DNA of 64,000 nt from the NCBI GenBank assembly GCA_020205615.1, contig CM035162.1, positions 32,762,479-32,826,478 of the forward strand. The letters run 5' to 3'. A program made the translations under genes and the position numbers. Positions 11,353 through 23,685 of the stretch are shown here, in pieces; position 1 is the stretch's first letter; each line of letters starts with the position of its first letter. The DNA comes from Panax quinquefolius. Taxonomy: Eukaryota > Streptophyta > Magnoliopsida > Apiales > Araliaceae. The notes under the pieces were generated by a model, which saw only the letters and a program-made list of their open reading frames with translations, was not told where the DNA came from and ran no database searches.

Positions 11353-12870
11353 ATAATTAAATATTATTTTATTTTATTTTATAAAAGTGTAATTGAATTA
11401 GAAAAGGTAAGTTAATAATTTTTTTTCTTTCTTGTTTCGTTTGTAAAATTAAATTATTTTAGTAGATAATTAAATAATTGATTAAATTAAAATTAATGAG
11501 TTCATTAGTGTTTTGGTAACTTCTATATTGTTTCCTTGTTATATTTAAAGAGTAGATGTGTAACCCTACTCCTATTCTAATTTGATTAGTTGAATTCCTG
11601 CGTATAATACTCATACGCACTGCAGTCGATTAAAAATTATAATTAATTCATCCGATGTCAGAATTGAGTGAATTCAAAGTCTATTTCTTCAATTTTTCTT
11701 CCTCTGCAATTGTGAAGAAGGAAGAAAAGTTATTTGACGTCATCTCCATGTCTTAAATTGCTAAAAACCGCAACTTGTCCAAATTCCCGTCATTATTTTC
11801 AACCCTAATTTTGAAAATTCGTAACTCATTCATATTAACTCCCAATTGAGTGATTCTTGAGCCTATTTCGTGTATCCTTTCGAGAGCTACAATTTTCGTG
11901 AAGACGTGGAGAGATTTTGAAGAATCGAGAAAAATCGAAAGTCAGATTCTTTATTGTTGCGTATTGAAGAGGTAAATTTATTTTATATTTTGATTTGAAG
12001 TTTAGTTATTAAGGTTTTTAAATTAGAGATTGTTTTTAAATAAAATATAGACATGGAATTAGATATCATGATAATTGAAAATAGGAGATAAATTTATATT
12101 AAGCAATATAATTTGATTGAATGTAAATGTTAAAATTTGAAAATTAATTTCTATATTTTAAGGTATATTGTGTGGGTTATATCTCTTAATCCGACCATTG
12201 GATAGTTATAATTTTTGGATAGGTTATTCGTATATAAGCTGAGAATATGTTCACCAATTTTGAACCGTTAAAAATTAACAAATGATTTGTTATTAATTTT
12301 AAGCAAGGGCTGATTTGAAATTTTTGTAGCAGAATTTTCAGCAACAAGTTCTAATATTTAAAAATGTATAACTTAATGATTTTAAATCCGATTTAGGTGA
12401 TTCTTGAGGCTAAATTAGAGTATTTGAAGTCTAATTTCTGCTAAAATTAATTAATTTGACAAATAAAATTTAATTAATGGTGATAAGACCAAAATAATGG
12501 ACTGGCATCTTAAGAATAAATTATCATATTAAGCTTTTAAGACTTCTTAAGTGTTTTTTATTGACTTATAAGTTTGGAGTATTAATAGTGATCTAAGGCG
12601 ATAATTAAAGGCACCTTGAATGGATTACGAATTATTTTGGAATTATTAGTTTAAATCAGATAATATTTAATTCGAGGTGATCAATATGTTTAGATGATGA
12701 ATAACACTTTGTATTTAATATCGTTGGCATTTGAGGGTAAGATTTTATGGAGTGTGCTATAAATGGTTTTGCATATTAGGTACGAATTTTCGTACTCCTT
12801 CAGCAATACTCTTGTAAAATTTAATTAGTTTGTTTTGTAGCTCGTTTCGAATTCCATTATTATTTCACTT
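11353..12870 (+). other. Non-coding stretch resembling a gypsy LTR U3/R region
   Basis: No gene. 11650-11960 has wording typical of long gypsy LTRs (AAATTCGTAACTCATTCAT, then GAGCTACAATTTTCGTGAAG). Similar phrases occur in inverted form in the LTRs at 15943-21712 and in the region near 59700-60080. Ends were not identified. Confidence 0.35.
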
Positions 12871-13211
12871 TGACTCCCCCAAATCCGGGTTCTCTAACCT
12901 CAAATTCAGTGCTCACAATCCATCATCATCATAAGCATTCTATAACTATTGCGAAATAATAAACATATATTATTCATTATAATAAAGTTTTACAACAATA
13001 TCCCAAGGTCTTCTTAACCTTAACTTAAACACACATTTAATATTACAAAAGATTTACATAAATAATTCCATAAGGTAATATAATAATTAACATTCATATT
13101 AAACTATTCTTGAACTTTGCCCTTGCCTTTATTCTTCTTATTCGATCCCTCGGGCTTAGCTGAAATAAATGTCACGATATAGCAAGAGTAAGTAACTAAT
13201 TTGCTTAGAAA

Positions 13212-14199
13212 CACTACTAGAAAAACAAGAATACGTGACGGAATTTTGTGACAGTTTTTAAAAACAATCGCAAAAGATAGTAATTTGTGATGGACTTTTT
13301 AAGCAATCACAAAATAATAGTATATATGATGGCTCTTAGTGATGACTAATTTTGCCATCAATGTATTATAATTGTGATGACCATGTCAATCACACTAATT
13401 TTTTCACGCAAAATAAATTTTCTTTTTGTGACGCACTAAGTCATCACTTATAGATATACCCTTTTTGTGATTGCATTTAAGTTATCACTAATATTTTAAT
13501 ATAAAAAATAATCAAAATAATATTTTATGACGGTCGGGTACAATCATTAAAAAGATAGATTTTTGTGACTTTTATTTGCAATTACAAAAAGAAGGTATTT
13601 TATGATGGAATTTTCAAGCCGTCACAAAACAATAAAATATATGATGGCTCTTAGTGATGACTAATTTTACCATCATTATAGAGTATTTGTGACTGCTATT
13701 GCAATCACAAACTCTTATTTAGAATTAATTTTGTTTAGTAAGTCAACTCATATATGTTTCCTTTTATAATTTGTTTTAAAATTATAATCATGATCTGGAC
13801 TTTGGTGTAGTGGTAATACTAGTTATTTAATTTGCAAATGGGAGAGGGTTCAAATCCTACAAGTATCGTTTAATACAATTAATATAGATATAATTAATAT
13901 AGTGAAATAAATTATACGTAAATAGAGATTCACGTTCTTACATTTGATCCCTAAAGTCTTGTTTTTTGTGATAACTTTGACAATCACAATAGATTATATG
14001 TTAATGTGATTATATTAATCATCACTAAAGCACTAAGCGTTTGCGTGATTGCCAAAATCATCACGTAAAACCTTTCATGATGGGCGTATACAAGACGACC
14101 ATTTTGATTCTTAAAGCCATCACGTAAACCTTTCGTGATGATTTTCCTACTTTTTGTGATGGATTTTGGCCATCACAAATGACCATTTTTTTAGTAGTG
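13212..14199. mobile_element. Small non-autonomous CACTA transposon
   Basis: Starts CACTACTAGAAAAAC and ends TTTTTTTAGTAGTG. The flanking 3-bp duplication is AAA at 13209-13211 and 14200-14202, the size made by CACTA transposases. Near both ends are many copies of GTGATGGC/TTGTGATGG in both orientations, as in CACTA subterminal regions. No transposase is encoded, so it must have been moved by an element elsewhere. Confidence 0.88.
13803..13857 (+). promoter_or_regulatory. tRNA-like Pol III boxes A and B inside the CACTA element
   Basis: TGGTGTAGTGG (13803-13813) fits a box A and GGTTCAAATCC (13847-13857) fits a box B, with tRNA-like spacing. The flanks do not pair as an acceptor stem, so this is not a working tRNA gene. 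It could be a SINE head or a tRNA-derived piece taken into the transposon. Confidence 0.45.
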
Positions 14200-14202
14200 A
14201 AA

Positions 14203-15942
14203 GTTTAGATACAAAGGAAATATATCATGATTAGAAATGAATTTAGCTTTCAATGTTCAACAATAGAATCGATTGTGAAAGAACATGAATTAAGTTTTAA
14301 TAATTGAATATTCTAATAATTGAATAATAGATGCTGAGTGGTTTGAAATAACCATGAACATATACTAAGGTTGTCGGTATACAATTATTAAATAAATTAA
14401 TTATCCATAATATTAATTAATAATATTAATTAGTAATGAAATTCATCCCAAAATATTAAAAGTCATTCAAAATAACTTAAAATATTTTCTAACACTTCAA
14501 TATAATTTCAAAGCGATTTTTAAAATATTAAAATCATTTTTAAGTAATTTATTTAATATAATTATTAAATAAATTAAATATCATTAATATTTAAAAATAT
14601 TAAAATATTAATGAAATATATCTCAAATTATTAAAAATTAATTTTTATGCTTTAAAATAATTTTTACAAATTAATTATGAATTTTTCATAATTATTATTC
14701 ATTTTATTCTAATTATTTAATTAAAATAATTAATTTTTATTAAAATTGTCACTAAAAGGGACTATAACGACAAAACTGTCGCTATAAGTGTTTTTGAACC
14801 CTCAAGAACATTCATACTCAGTGTGCAGGATGCCTACTTTGACCACTTGCAAATCCTTGATCTTAATGTTTCTGGGCATGTAAAGGTGTTAGTGATGTAG
14901 TATTGATGTAATATTACAAGCACAAACAAGTTCCAGGGCCAAACTACATCATATCAGGAAGATATAAGGCATCAAAAATCTTGTCAGAGCTGTTCTTCAT
15001 TTTCTGGGTTACCCAGAAAATTAAAACAGTTGCAAGGTATCACTTTTGGATCTTCATAACTTGGATTCTGGTTTACTCAGTGTGTTAAAGTGCCACAACT
15101 ATGTAGTATGTATGTCAAGGTACAAAAGTAATAGACTTTTGTAGCTTAACAACATCACATATGAAAGATCTAGGCCAGTCAAATGCTTGTCAAAAACTGT
15201 TTTTGAAGATTCCTAAAACACATATCTAAACAATAAATCACACCATTAACATAAATCATAAGGATCTAGGGTTGATACCTTTTTAATGCTAAATCTTTAT
15301 TTCTGCCCTCGTGATTTTGATCTTGGAGAGTTAAGGGTTGATATTGGCTTAACTCTTGACTTACTTCCTCTCCAATTTCGAAAATGAAAGAGAGAGAAAA
15401 GGTTGGCTAAGTTAAGAATTAATAAAGTAAAGGTTTTCTTACTTTAATCTTTTAATTCTTTAATTCAATGAACTTGTATGGCATAGGTGGCAAAACTTAG
15501 ATGATTTGTGAGATAAATAGCACATGACAATATTCAAAGTGGTGACTCACCAAGATTTGGAGAAATCTTTTACTTAAACATTAAGAAAAAGGGAATTTTA
15601 GTCATTTCACACCTACTAAGGGTATTTTGGTAATTTCCCTACAATTTGAAGGGTAATTTGGTCTTTTCACATATATCCCATAACTTTTAACCCTTATGTC
15701 TTTATACTTAGCTTTTGAGCTTCCAATCAGTTACAAAAGACTAGGGGGACTATTTAGGTGGGTCGATAAACAATCCTTGACCAAAAAAATGGAAGCTAGA
15801 TTAAATGAATCATGTGCACAAACTCCTCCTTACATTGCTGACCCTATCCCTCTTCATTTTCCCAATTTGTTTATTTTATTTATTGATTTATTTGTTAATT
15901 AACCATCTAGAAGGTCCATATAAATTGGGCCATAACTTGGGA
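14203..15942. other. Non-coding LTR sequence between nested elements
   Basis: AT-rich run (14380-14740), then a short TATAACGACAAAACTGTCGC segment (about 14761-14785) that looks like a CACTA subterminal motif. After that comes sequence resembling a minus-strand LTR promoter region up to the solo LTR. No gene was recognised. Confidence 0.35.
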
Positions 15943-18900
15943 TGTGGCACCCCCAAAATCAGGACAATATTTCTCTCCCCGACTTGTGCGTTAATATTAT
16001 CATGTTCTAGCTTTAAAAGATTATTTAATGTTAAAATAGCTAAAAATGCGGAATAAATTTTTTCTTTCCTGTCATTCATCGTTCCCTGAATCGCAACCTT
16101 TACGATTCTTCTTTATACAAAAATCATATTTATTATATGATTTGTATAATCTGAGTAAACGTATTAAAAACTTAAGTCTCAATACTTAATATCTTTTCTA
16201 TCGATGATTCACTTATTTCATAATCATATTTATTCTCATTTCAGAATAAACATTCTTTATACATTCAACATTTCAAACTATACATGACTATCAATTACAT
16301 TTGACAAAACTATCAATCATAGATTTATACCATTTCTAATTTAAGGGAATGTATTCATTTTGCACGTCGTTCAATCTTCATCATCCGTATAGCAAGTAAT
16401 ATTGCCAAACATTATTAACCTACAAAAAGTTTGTGTTTACAAGATTGAGCTCTACAGCCCAACAAATTTAATAGTCTATCATGTTTCACATAGCACACAA
16501 TTTCATATGCACTTCATTTCCTTTACTATGCATATCCGCATGCAACATAATTCTTTACAATGCCTACATGCATCAATAATTCCTTACAAAGCATATATTC
16601 ATGCATTATACATTTCTAATATATCGAGTTACATCATACAACATGTGCTATCACATATCACATATAAATTGAGTTCCATAACCCAATTAACTTAGTCATA
16701 TTTTGACTTTAACAATTCATAAAGCATGGTATGTAACTCGCCACATAATCACATTTAATCCACAAATTACATAATAGAACTGAAAAACTTGTCTTGAGTG
16801 CTGTTTAATATTATAACTTATCCGCTTTGTGATGATCATACATAAATTGAGGATACATACATGCACATATTAGTTCCACATACTAAATTCACATACTCAA
16901 TTTAAACTAATTTATTTACAATATTAACTATAATCTTTTGTTCTCGTCTTAAAACTATTCCACTTTTCTTTAGAAACTTATGTCCGCTATAACCCTTTTA
17001 TGTCCAAAAAGGTTCCATCAAGGCTTTAGTATATAAATACATTACGTTTCGAGTTATAAATCCTTTACAACCCGTTTTACGGATATTTCTTACCTTCTAT
17101 ACGTGTACTTGAATTTACATAGTTTATTGATGGTTTATTTTGCATGTACATAGATCATCTATTGAACCGAATAGATTTATAGCTCTCATAGCTTTTATTT
17201 CTTCGCAATAGTCCATGTGCTAAACCATTTTGTAACCACGTATACGGATGTCTTATACTTTTAGTTTACATAACATATCCATAGCTTACTATTTACTTCC
17301 GTGAATAAATAGAACTCGTCTTTTCATATGTATATTAGTTTTATATATATGTTCCTTTAATGGATTCTCGACTCCGTTTGTATAATCTTTCCTTTGTATT
17401 TAAAAAAACACTTTCGTTATCAAATTTTCCTTTCAATATAGCTGTAAATTCATACATATGTCATTACGTAATTCCGTGTTCAAAATCTTTGTTTCGAACT
17501 CCGAAAACCCTTCGTTTTTACATTCCTAGGTTCAATATAATTTCAAACGGGTTTGCGCATTTCATTATGCTACATATACGTTTTACATATCATTTCCCGA
17601 ATTACGCTCACATAGTTATGAAAACTTACGTTTACATTACATTTCTATTGCTTTCTTTACATTTAAAATGAGTTTTCGCGATATATAAATATTATATAAT
17701 ATCTATACATCTCTCTCGGTGTTTTGTTACATGTTAAACAGCCACAAAACCACCCAAAAGCATTGCGGGAAAATCGAATGCTGAACAGCCCATCGCTGTT
17801 GCTATCTGCTGCTGCCACAAGGCAGCAGCCCTCACCTTTGACACCCACTTCGCGACTTAATAACTTGCAATTTACTTATCCAATCGTAAGGTGTTTTTAC
17901 TATGTTTCTCATGCCATACAAGACTATTTTTAAGAAATACTAACCTCTCATTTCGGGTTTGTTAAGTAGTCTAAACAGCGTGCCAAAAATTGACGTCCAT
18001 AGCAGTTTTCAATTTTTTTCCAGCTTTACCCTCTCTCGCTAAAACAGTCATAACTAATTCGTTTCGCGATTCTCGAGCTCACGCGAAGCTTACTTCTGTG
18101 GCTACAACTTTTATTCTTTGACCATTTTCAAATTCTATACACAGTATTCCAGAAAATTCGTGTAAGAGGCTGCTTCGGATCTGTTTTCCAGATTTTTGGC
18201 AAATTCGATTTGACTACTTTGAAATGTCATAACTCCTTGCTCCGAAGTCGGAATTAGTCCGTTCCGGAGTCTATGGAAAGCTTATTTAGTGTACTATACT
18301 TTTCCAAAAGCCCAGAATTTTCTGAAAAATCTAGCTATCCCCAAATATTTCTTTTAGGGTCAGCAGTCCACTAACTTTTTGGATTTTGTTTCTTCAAGCC
18401 TCATAATGGTTAGCGTAACTTTTGATATACAAGTTCAAATGAATTGAGACTTGTTCCTACTTTGAGACCTTGTTATAAGGTACATTTTTCATCCAAGTTT
18501 GGTCTTTAACAACATTATTAAGACACCTAACTAAAAGCTCAAAACTCAGTGTTCTTTTACATATATGCATATATTCCAAACTGATAGTAGTAACTTTTTT
18601 CATATGCATGGCTATATTAGATTTAATATCACGCATGTTCTAAATTAACATTACTTGTGGTATAAAATAAGTATCAAATTACATGCACTAGTGATACATA
18701 TACATGTTAATTAATCACATTATATAACTCAGTACATTATATGTCAAAAGTATCAAAGCTTACCAAATAATTAATTATGTTATATGAACATAATTCTTAT
18801 GTGGTTACCAATTAAGTTCATAACGTAAAGATTTCCATTACATTCCCAGTATACTAAGAAATATCAATAAGATATCTATCATATTGTGGTCAATATTGAC

Positions 18901-19139
18901 ATATAGCCCATGCTCAAAACAGATCCAAAATGCCTATCAAGTCAAGCCCATGCTAGCTGCTACAGCTCACTTCTAGCAACCCACTTTACCAATTTCTAGT
19001 TTTCAAACCACATGCCCAATTTTTCAATCAAACTTAAACATGTTATAGAAGGTATGTAATACTATTTTTATTTTGTATATATATATATATATATATAAGA
19101 AAGAATCGAAGAAGATAAGTCTTAAATAACATAAATTAA

Positions 19140-19278
19140 ATAAAGATAATTCCTTAAAACAACGTCGTTTTGGAGTGGGCTTAAAAAGAGTGATCCCACT
19201 TGTTTTTTTCTTTTATTTACAAAAAATACCACTCATGCATCACTCCAAAGCGGCGTCGTTTTAAGGAATTATCTTTAT
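19140..19278. mobile_element. MITE with 38-bp terminal inverted repeats
   Basis: Left arm 19140-19177 (ATAAAGATAATTCCTTAAAA, then CAACGTCGTTTTGGAGTG) and right arm 19241-19278 are inverted copies differing at about three sites, all of them A/G or C/T. The 63-base centre is unrelated. Target duplication is not clear in the AT-rich flank. Confidence 0.75.
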
Positions 19279-19314
19279 GTAGAATTATGTTATAAAAACT
19301 TAATAACTATATCT

Positions 19315-19316
<2 letters not shown>

Positions 19317-19388
<72 letters not shown>
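19317..19388. repeat. (TC)n(TA)n microsatellite
   Basis: A CT dinucleotide run passing directly into TA dinucleotides. A shorter TA run lies at 19077-19097 and an AT run at 20967-21003. Confidence 0.95.
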
Positions 19389-19389
<1 letters not shown>

Positions 19390-20966
19390 CCCAGCAAACT
19401 TGGACATTCTAGACATGTTTAACAGATGGCCAAAACTGCTCTGTCGAGACAGTTTTTAAACTAAGCACCAGCAGGCCATTTACTTAAAAATAGATTGCCA
19501 CTTAAATTAACTTATATAAATCCTTCAATTCACTTCATATAAGAGGCATGATCTTGATCACTTCGTTACCATAATTGCTCTCTTCGAGCTTAACAGTCTC
19601 TAATAGACAATTAATCAAACATTCTATGCGCGTTAGTTTTAAGGGCAGGATTCATAGATGTTTAAAGGTGGTTAAGCCCAAATTTCTCCACCCTTATAAC
19701 TCCATATTCATCTGCACAAAACTTCCTTAGCAATACCCAAAAATTTCAATTCAATCAACATAAACAACTGTAACAATTTTGAACATAAACCATCTAATTT
19801 GCTATGCATACAATAAAGGTTCACGATTTACCTTTTTGCCTCTTGAATTTGATTACATCTTAGCTTGAAATCATCAGCTCTAACACCTGTTTGATGCTTT
19901 CAATTCTTCCTAGCTCATTTTATAATTTTATCATCTTCATAAATTCGATGGTTGCAGCTGTGACCAAGAAATTTTTGGACAAAGGTTTGGGAGAACATGG
20001 GGTTCGGCAATATAAAGAGAGAATAAGGAGGTGTAGAACGAATGAAATATATAGGTATGGAAAATTGAGAATGTTTTCTTCTAATCACCCTCTCTATATC
20101 AAACATTATAAAGCTTAGTATACTGCTAGTTCTTTATTAGATAAACACTTCATGCTTTTTTTTTGCTTAGTCACACCGACTATGGTCTAATAAGCCACCT
20201 CCTGCTTTCTCTTTAATAGCAGCCCCCTCTTTGGTTCCTTTAAGTCACTAACTTAAAATTTACTCTATTCTTTCTTACTCTTTCTCTCTCTAAACTTAGC
20301 CAATTTGGTTAAAAATGAATATAGATAAATTTTGATTTTACTTATATAAAAGTTACTTTCTATTTCTTATAAATTGGTCACCCAACTTAAGTCTTCTTTA
20401 GTCTTCCCCTTCATCTTTAAAAAGCTTTACAAATCACATTTCCAGATATTCTAAAGATATTAGGAATATTCTTTTATTAATGGCGTATTCTTAAGATATT
20501 TTCTTAAGTTTTAAATATTAAATTTTTAACCCTAAGATTTTCGTAACTCGCACAATTCTCTCTCTCTTATCTTTAGCTTGCTTTTGTTAAGTTATTTAAT
20601 TATCCAATCTTAATAACTTAATTTAATCAAATAAGTTACTACATAAATCTCCTTAATTTATTTTACCCTCTTGGAATCATATAATTTACATAACCCATCT
20701 TTGATATATAAATTATATAAAATATAACATAACATACTCAAATTACATATTTATTTTATAATTGTATAATTAATATGCTACACATAATTTCTTATGTAAA
20801 TACAATTATTTACATACCTAATATATTATAATATAATATCTTACCTCATTATCATAAATTCAATTAAGAATTTATTTACTTTCTTAAGATATTACGATAA
20901 ATATAATATCTTTTCTTTATTAAATTAATTTTATATAAGAATTTATTCTAATACTCTTGGGTAAAA

Positions 20967-21004
<38 letters not shown>

Positions 21005-22225
21005 TTAACCTGCCTATTTTTGCTTCATCACATAAATTGTTCCCCAAAAATTTTATTTCTCCCATTTAATAAATACATATATAATATATATTCATTAACC
21101 CCAATTACCGGTTATACCAAATATACATATATCACATATAGAAAATAATTAATAATTTTATTTTCTCACATTATAAAGCTATTTATATCAATTTATTTAT
21201 ATATAACAAATATAATTTAATATATTTACCATATTACGTAAACATACATATTCTTCATAAATCATAAAGTGATTTATATACTTATATATTAGACTAAACA
21301 TTTAATTTAACGTCTAGTAACCCTCTTAATACATTTTGCTACATTCAATAAGTCTTTTTCATATGACTTGCCATATATATTATTACGAATTACCACATTC
21401 TTATTTCTTCTTTTTTTTTATAAGATTTTTAACGCTTGACTACTACCAACTTCTTATAATGAAGCTTTTCATTTATTCTTCTATGATTAATTTAAATAAT
21501 CAATCCCATTGTTTAGTTAAATCATATATAACACATCTTCAAGTATAAACGTATCTATACATATACACATTTAATTTAATCTAATAATATCTCTTCATTT
21601 GAAATTTCTTTCTTTTAAATAAATTTTCCACATACAAAATCTCTTTCTAGGTTTTGAATTTTTAACCTCCAACTTAATCATTCAAAATCCTCTAAATTTT
21701 TGGGTTGTCACATGGGCCATTTGATTTATTGTTTAGACTCTCTAATTAAATTGTTTGGGCTATATAAAAATAACATGGTCCAATACATAAATTTTATCTT
21801 ACCCTAATTATTTAATTAGGGTTTCCATTCCACTCATTTTAGAATTTAAATAATTGTTCATGTACATTTAATTTTATAACCCAATTAGACTTGCTTTCAT
21901 TATGTTTAAATTAAATAATAAATTGAGATAATAAAATTAATCTCTTAGGTTAGTATAATATTAACTTTGAGGTTATTTAGTTTATGTATCTAATGTATAA
22001 TTAGGTTATGTAACCTTTTATTTTAATTCTCTTTATATAATTCATACATATATATACATATTTAGAATATATATATTTATTTAACCATAAACATTTTTCA
22101 CATAAGTAATAACATATTTATTCACTATATGTCACAAAATTTTTAATATCATTAATATTTAATTAATATATTTACTTACCATGTGACTTAAAATTCTTGC
22201 TTATTACATTCTCCCCTTCTTATAA

Positions 22226-22762
22226 GAATTCCATCCCCGGAATTTCACATAAGGTTACTCAAAAAGATTTGGATAATTCTTCCTCATCTTTTTCTCGAGT
22301 TACCACGTAGTTTCTTCAGCATTATGATTCCTCCAAAGAACTTTAACAGAATGTATAACCTTATTCCTTAGTTTCTGCTCTTTCCTATCTAATATTTCTA
22401 CAGGGATTTTTTTCATACGATAAGTCCTTCTCGACTTGAATCGGCTCGTAAGATATCGCATGCATTTATAATTAATTAGGCTTATATGGTCGCAACACTG
22501 ACACATAAAACACATTGTAAATATGTTCCAATTCAGGAGGTAGACCTACCTTGTACGCCACTTCGCATATCCTCTTCAGTATCTCGAACGGTCCAATAAA
22601 TCTTGGACTCACTTTATCTTTCTTCCCAAATCTTATATTCCCCTTTCAGGGAGATACTTTCAAAAATACATAACTTCCCACTTTGAAGTCCATTTTCTTG
22701 CGATGCAAATCTGCATACTTCTTTTGACGATCATGAGTTGTTGTCAGTCGAGCTCTTATTAT
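22226..22762 (-). pseudogene. Ty3/gypsy pol 3' end (integrase C-terminal region), split by CACTA
   Basis: The minus strand encodes the end of a gypsy polyprotein: KKYADLHRKKMDFKVGS, then VFLKVSP, RFGKKDKVSPRFIGPFEIL and, after a frame change, VKVLWRNHNAEETTW. These are the GPY/F-type integrase C-terminus and a chromodomain-like tail of plant chromoviruses. A polypurine tract (22210-22220) and the LTR follow. One Trp position (after VSP) is TGA, and there is at least one frameshift, so the gene is dead. The upstream part lies at 47431-47581, beyond the CACTA element. Confidence 0.85.
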
Positions 22763-23032
22763 CACTACTAGAAAATTGGCTTTATAGCATTGGCGCCTAC
22801 CGTCGTCAGTAGTATTCTAAAAAACCGTCGCGTCATTAAAGGTTTTATCGCCGCCATGTATCTTTAAAGCCATCGATGTAGGTTTTAGCGATGGTCTTTT
22901 GGCCTATAGCTACGGTCGGCGACCGTCGCTATAAGCCATGACAAAACAGTGTATTTTCTCTTTACCAGATGTATATAGTGATGCTTGGCGACCGTCGCTA
23001 TAGGTCTATGTTTTATATAACACTATAGCTAC

Positions 23033-23152
23033 TGCAGTCTCGACGAACTTTGTTTTTGCCATCTCCTTGAGCAATGATATTTCTATTTTTAAGTCGTATT
23101 CTTTCTTATTTTCCCTCAATTTTTGAATTTCCAAGAATCTTTTAGACCTAGT
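23033..23152 (-). pseudogene. Captured exon of plastid ribosomal protein L1
   Basis: The minus-strand frame reads RSKRFLEIQKLRENKKEYDL, then a SLLKEMAKTKFVETA stretch. This is the conserved start of the L1 ribosomal protein domain in its plastid form as I know it. L1 binds 23S rRNA at the stalk of the large subunit. The exon starts after an ATCAG acceptor (23153) and stops at about 23033 before a GTAGCT. Only this exon is present, inside the outer CACTA element, so it is a captured fragment. Family assignment is from memory of the conserved block and was not searched. Confidence 0.6.
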
Positions 23153-23371
23153 CTGATCATCCCAAAAGAAAGGCAAAAGACAATTGAGTGTACCAACTTA
23201 TGAATAACTTCACAAATGCAGAGAAAAGAAGAACCACTTTTAACAAATGAACAAATATAATTAAAAAAAACACACACACACCATATAAGAAAAGAGGATG
23301 AGGAGGTTCAAATTATAGACATGTGGCTTCTAAGCTAAATGAGCACATGACACCCATCCAATGCTACTGGA

Positions 23372-23685
23372 ATCTGCATTCCCAAGCACTCAATATAGAA
23401 TCTGCAGATCTGATGAACTAATCACCATGACTTCATTCCCAATCACTCAGTATAGAATCTGCAGATGCAATGAACTAATCAGCTTACAGTTGATTCACAC
23501 ATCACATATAGTAGTGTTGCAGAACTAATTGAAGAAGTAAATGAAAAGAACATACTTTATAGTCTTGTTCGAATCCCCAACACGATAAACAACATGAAGC
23601 ATTCTTCGTTTGTCATTTTTGACCCAATCTAATAAATTTTCCTCAATCACAACAGTGGCTGGTGGTGTCCTCAGTCCAATAGAAA
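23372..23685 (-). pseudogene. Captured glyoxalase I (lactoylglutathione lyase) exons
   Basis: At 23685-23556 the minus strand encodes ENLLDWVKNDKRRMLHVVYR followed by VGDSNKTIK, the N-terminal block of plant plastid-type glyoxalase I. It ends at a good donor (GTATGT). After a short intron come two tandem, decayed copies of the next exon start. At 23459-23432 it reads FYTE-stop-LGMK and at 23401-23372 FYIECLGMQ, both after a GCAG acceptor, as in the family sequence FYTECLGMK. Glyoxalase I detoxifies methylglyoxal with glutathione. Here only the first part remains, with a stop, so it is a captured pseudogene fragment within the CACTA element, next to the L1 exon and on the same strand. Confidence 0.75.

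Larger units (their letters stand above)
15943..21712 (-). mobile_element. Solo LTR (about 5.8 kb) of a gypsy-type element
   Basis: On the minus strand it starts TGTGACAACCCAAAAATTT at 21712 and ends GGGGGTGCCACA at 15943. Flanks are TGGGA (15938-15942) and TGGGC (21713-21717), a 5-bp duplication with one change. No primer-binding site or pol sequence adjoins, so it is a solo LTR. Its start matches the fragment at 47582-48212. It contains a MITE (19140-19278), microsatellites and AT-rich sequence. Short open frames inside have no recognisable similarity. It may contain other unrecognised insertions, given its size. Confidence 0.6.
12871..22208 (-). mobile_element. 3' LTR of a minus-strand Ty3/gypsy element, interrupted twice
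   Basis: On the minus strand the LTR would start TGTAATAAGC at 22208, just after a polypurine tract (AAGAAGGGGAG, 22210-22220) and the end of a gypsy pol gene. It would end GGGGGAGTCA at 12871. Removing the CACTA element (13212-14199) and the solo LTR (15943-21712) leaves about 2.6 kb, a normal size for this lineage. The far end is inferred from its LTR-like GGGGG-TCA terminus and is less certain than the PPT side. Confidence 0.5.

Noticed and set aside
13790..13870. A functional tRNA gene
   Set aside because: Box A and box B match, but acceptor and anticodon stems cannot be formed.
16402..17671. Frames of about 100 residues in the solo LTR
   Set aside because: AT-rich, biased composition (Ile, Tyr, His) with no conserved motif; expected by chance in this sequence.
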